Assembly (NCBI GenBank): GCA_003532715.1
Contig: DOEZ01000506.1
Span: 1 to 5,911 of the forward strand
DNA: 5,911 nt
DNA from: Planctomycetaceae bacterium
Lineage (GTDB): Bacteria; Planctomycetota; Planctomycetia; Pirellulales; Thermoguttaceae
Reading direction: 5' to 3'
The notes beneath the pieces were generated by a model. The model ran no database searches, had not been told where the DNA came from, and worked only from the letters and a program-made list of their open reading frames with translations. The position numbers were made by a program, and so were the translations under genes. Of the stretch, positions 5,720-5,911 are shown piece after piece; the stretch's first letter is position 1, and each line of letters begins with the position of its first letter.

Positions 5720-5911
5720 GTGTGCCGTGAAAAGGCTTGTTGATTCCAGTGGGTGCGAACCCCACCCGGCGACTGGTTGCTCCAGCCGGTAGCACTTGGA
5801 GCGGTTCAAGGAGGTAACGAGTTGGACTGAAGCACTTCAAGAGACGGGTCACTTGGTGACTCAGCGAACACGCAGGCCGTAACGCGAGTGAACGCCGAGC
5901 AGGCCTCGAAA
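5720..5911 (+). mobile_element. probable 5' end of a group II intron (class C-like), truncated by the window edge
   Basis: From 5720 the sequence begins GTGTG, matching the group II intron 5' consensus GUGYG, and the next 190 bases are non-coding but highly structured. Hairpins in order: GCC/GGC (5724-5736); GTGGG/CCCAC (5749-5765) in the pattern GGGTGCGAA-CCCC; GCTCCA/TGGAGC (5779-5802); GGGTCAC/GTGACTC (5846-5862); and AGGCC/GGCCT (5874-5906). The serial short stems and GGGTGxGAxxCCC-type element resemble, from memory, domain I of bacterial IIC introns such as that of Oceanobacillus iheyensis. It follows a terminator-like hairpin, the usual IIC target. Domains II-VI, any reverse transcriptase/maturase gene and the 3' splice site would lie beyond 5911. 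An unrelated structured RNA is the alternative. Confidence 0.65.

Noticed and set aside
5720..5911. retron, diversity-generating element or CRISPR-like array at the right edge
   Set aside because: There are no regularly spaced direct repeats and no template/variable repeat pair. The GTGTG boundary and serial hairpins fit a group II intron better.

Overview
The window looks like chromosomal DNA of a GC-rich bacterium, most likely a planctomycete of the Pirellulales type. That placement is inferred from protein flavour: an AraC regulator with a XylR-like sensor domain, a threonine synthase with an N-terminal zinc ribbon, and a short DksA/TraR zinc-finger gene next to lspA. No rRNA or other marker is present. 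Five protein genes are well supported. There are also two strong sigma70-type promoters, several RNA hairpins and, at the right edge, what appears to be the 5' end of a group II intron.

Left half, minus strand (reading right to left): a DksA/TraR-family zinc-finger protein (2374-2739) is driven by a near-consensus promoter. lspA, the lipoprotein signal peptidase (1600-2181), follows 192 bp downstream. A XylR-like AraC-family regulator (58-1248) comes last and has its own near-consensus promoter (1400-1428). Between lspA and the regulator promoter lies a 17-bp imperfect inverted repeat around a 37-nt loop (1497-1567). The short left flank carries a fragment that resembles a dispersed planctomycete intergenic repeat.

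Right half, plus strand: after a 550-bp divergent intergenic region come thrC (threonine synthase, about 3290-4732) and dapB (4-hydroxy-tetrahydrodipicolinate reductase, 4852-5643). Both belong to the aspartate family of amino-acid biosynthesis: threonine from O-phosphohomoserine, and lysine/diaminopimelate for peptidoglycan. They are codirectional with a 119-bp gap that contains a GC-rich hairpin, so shared transcription is plausible. dapB ends directly in a 9-bp perfect hairpin, and a second hairpin with an AT-rich tail lies just beyond.

From 5720 to the window end the sequence starts with GTGTG and folds into a series of short hairpins like domain I of a bacterial group II intron. The position behind a terminator-like hairpin fits the class C (IIC) insertion habit. 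Any reverse transcriptase/maturase ORF would lie beyond the right edge. This is the most interesting object here. I saw no defence system, CRISPR array, tRNA or rRNA, and the rest is ordinary housekeeping DNA.
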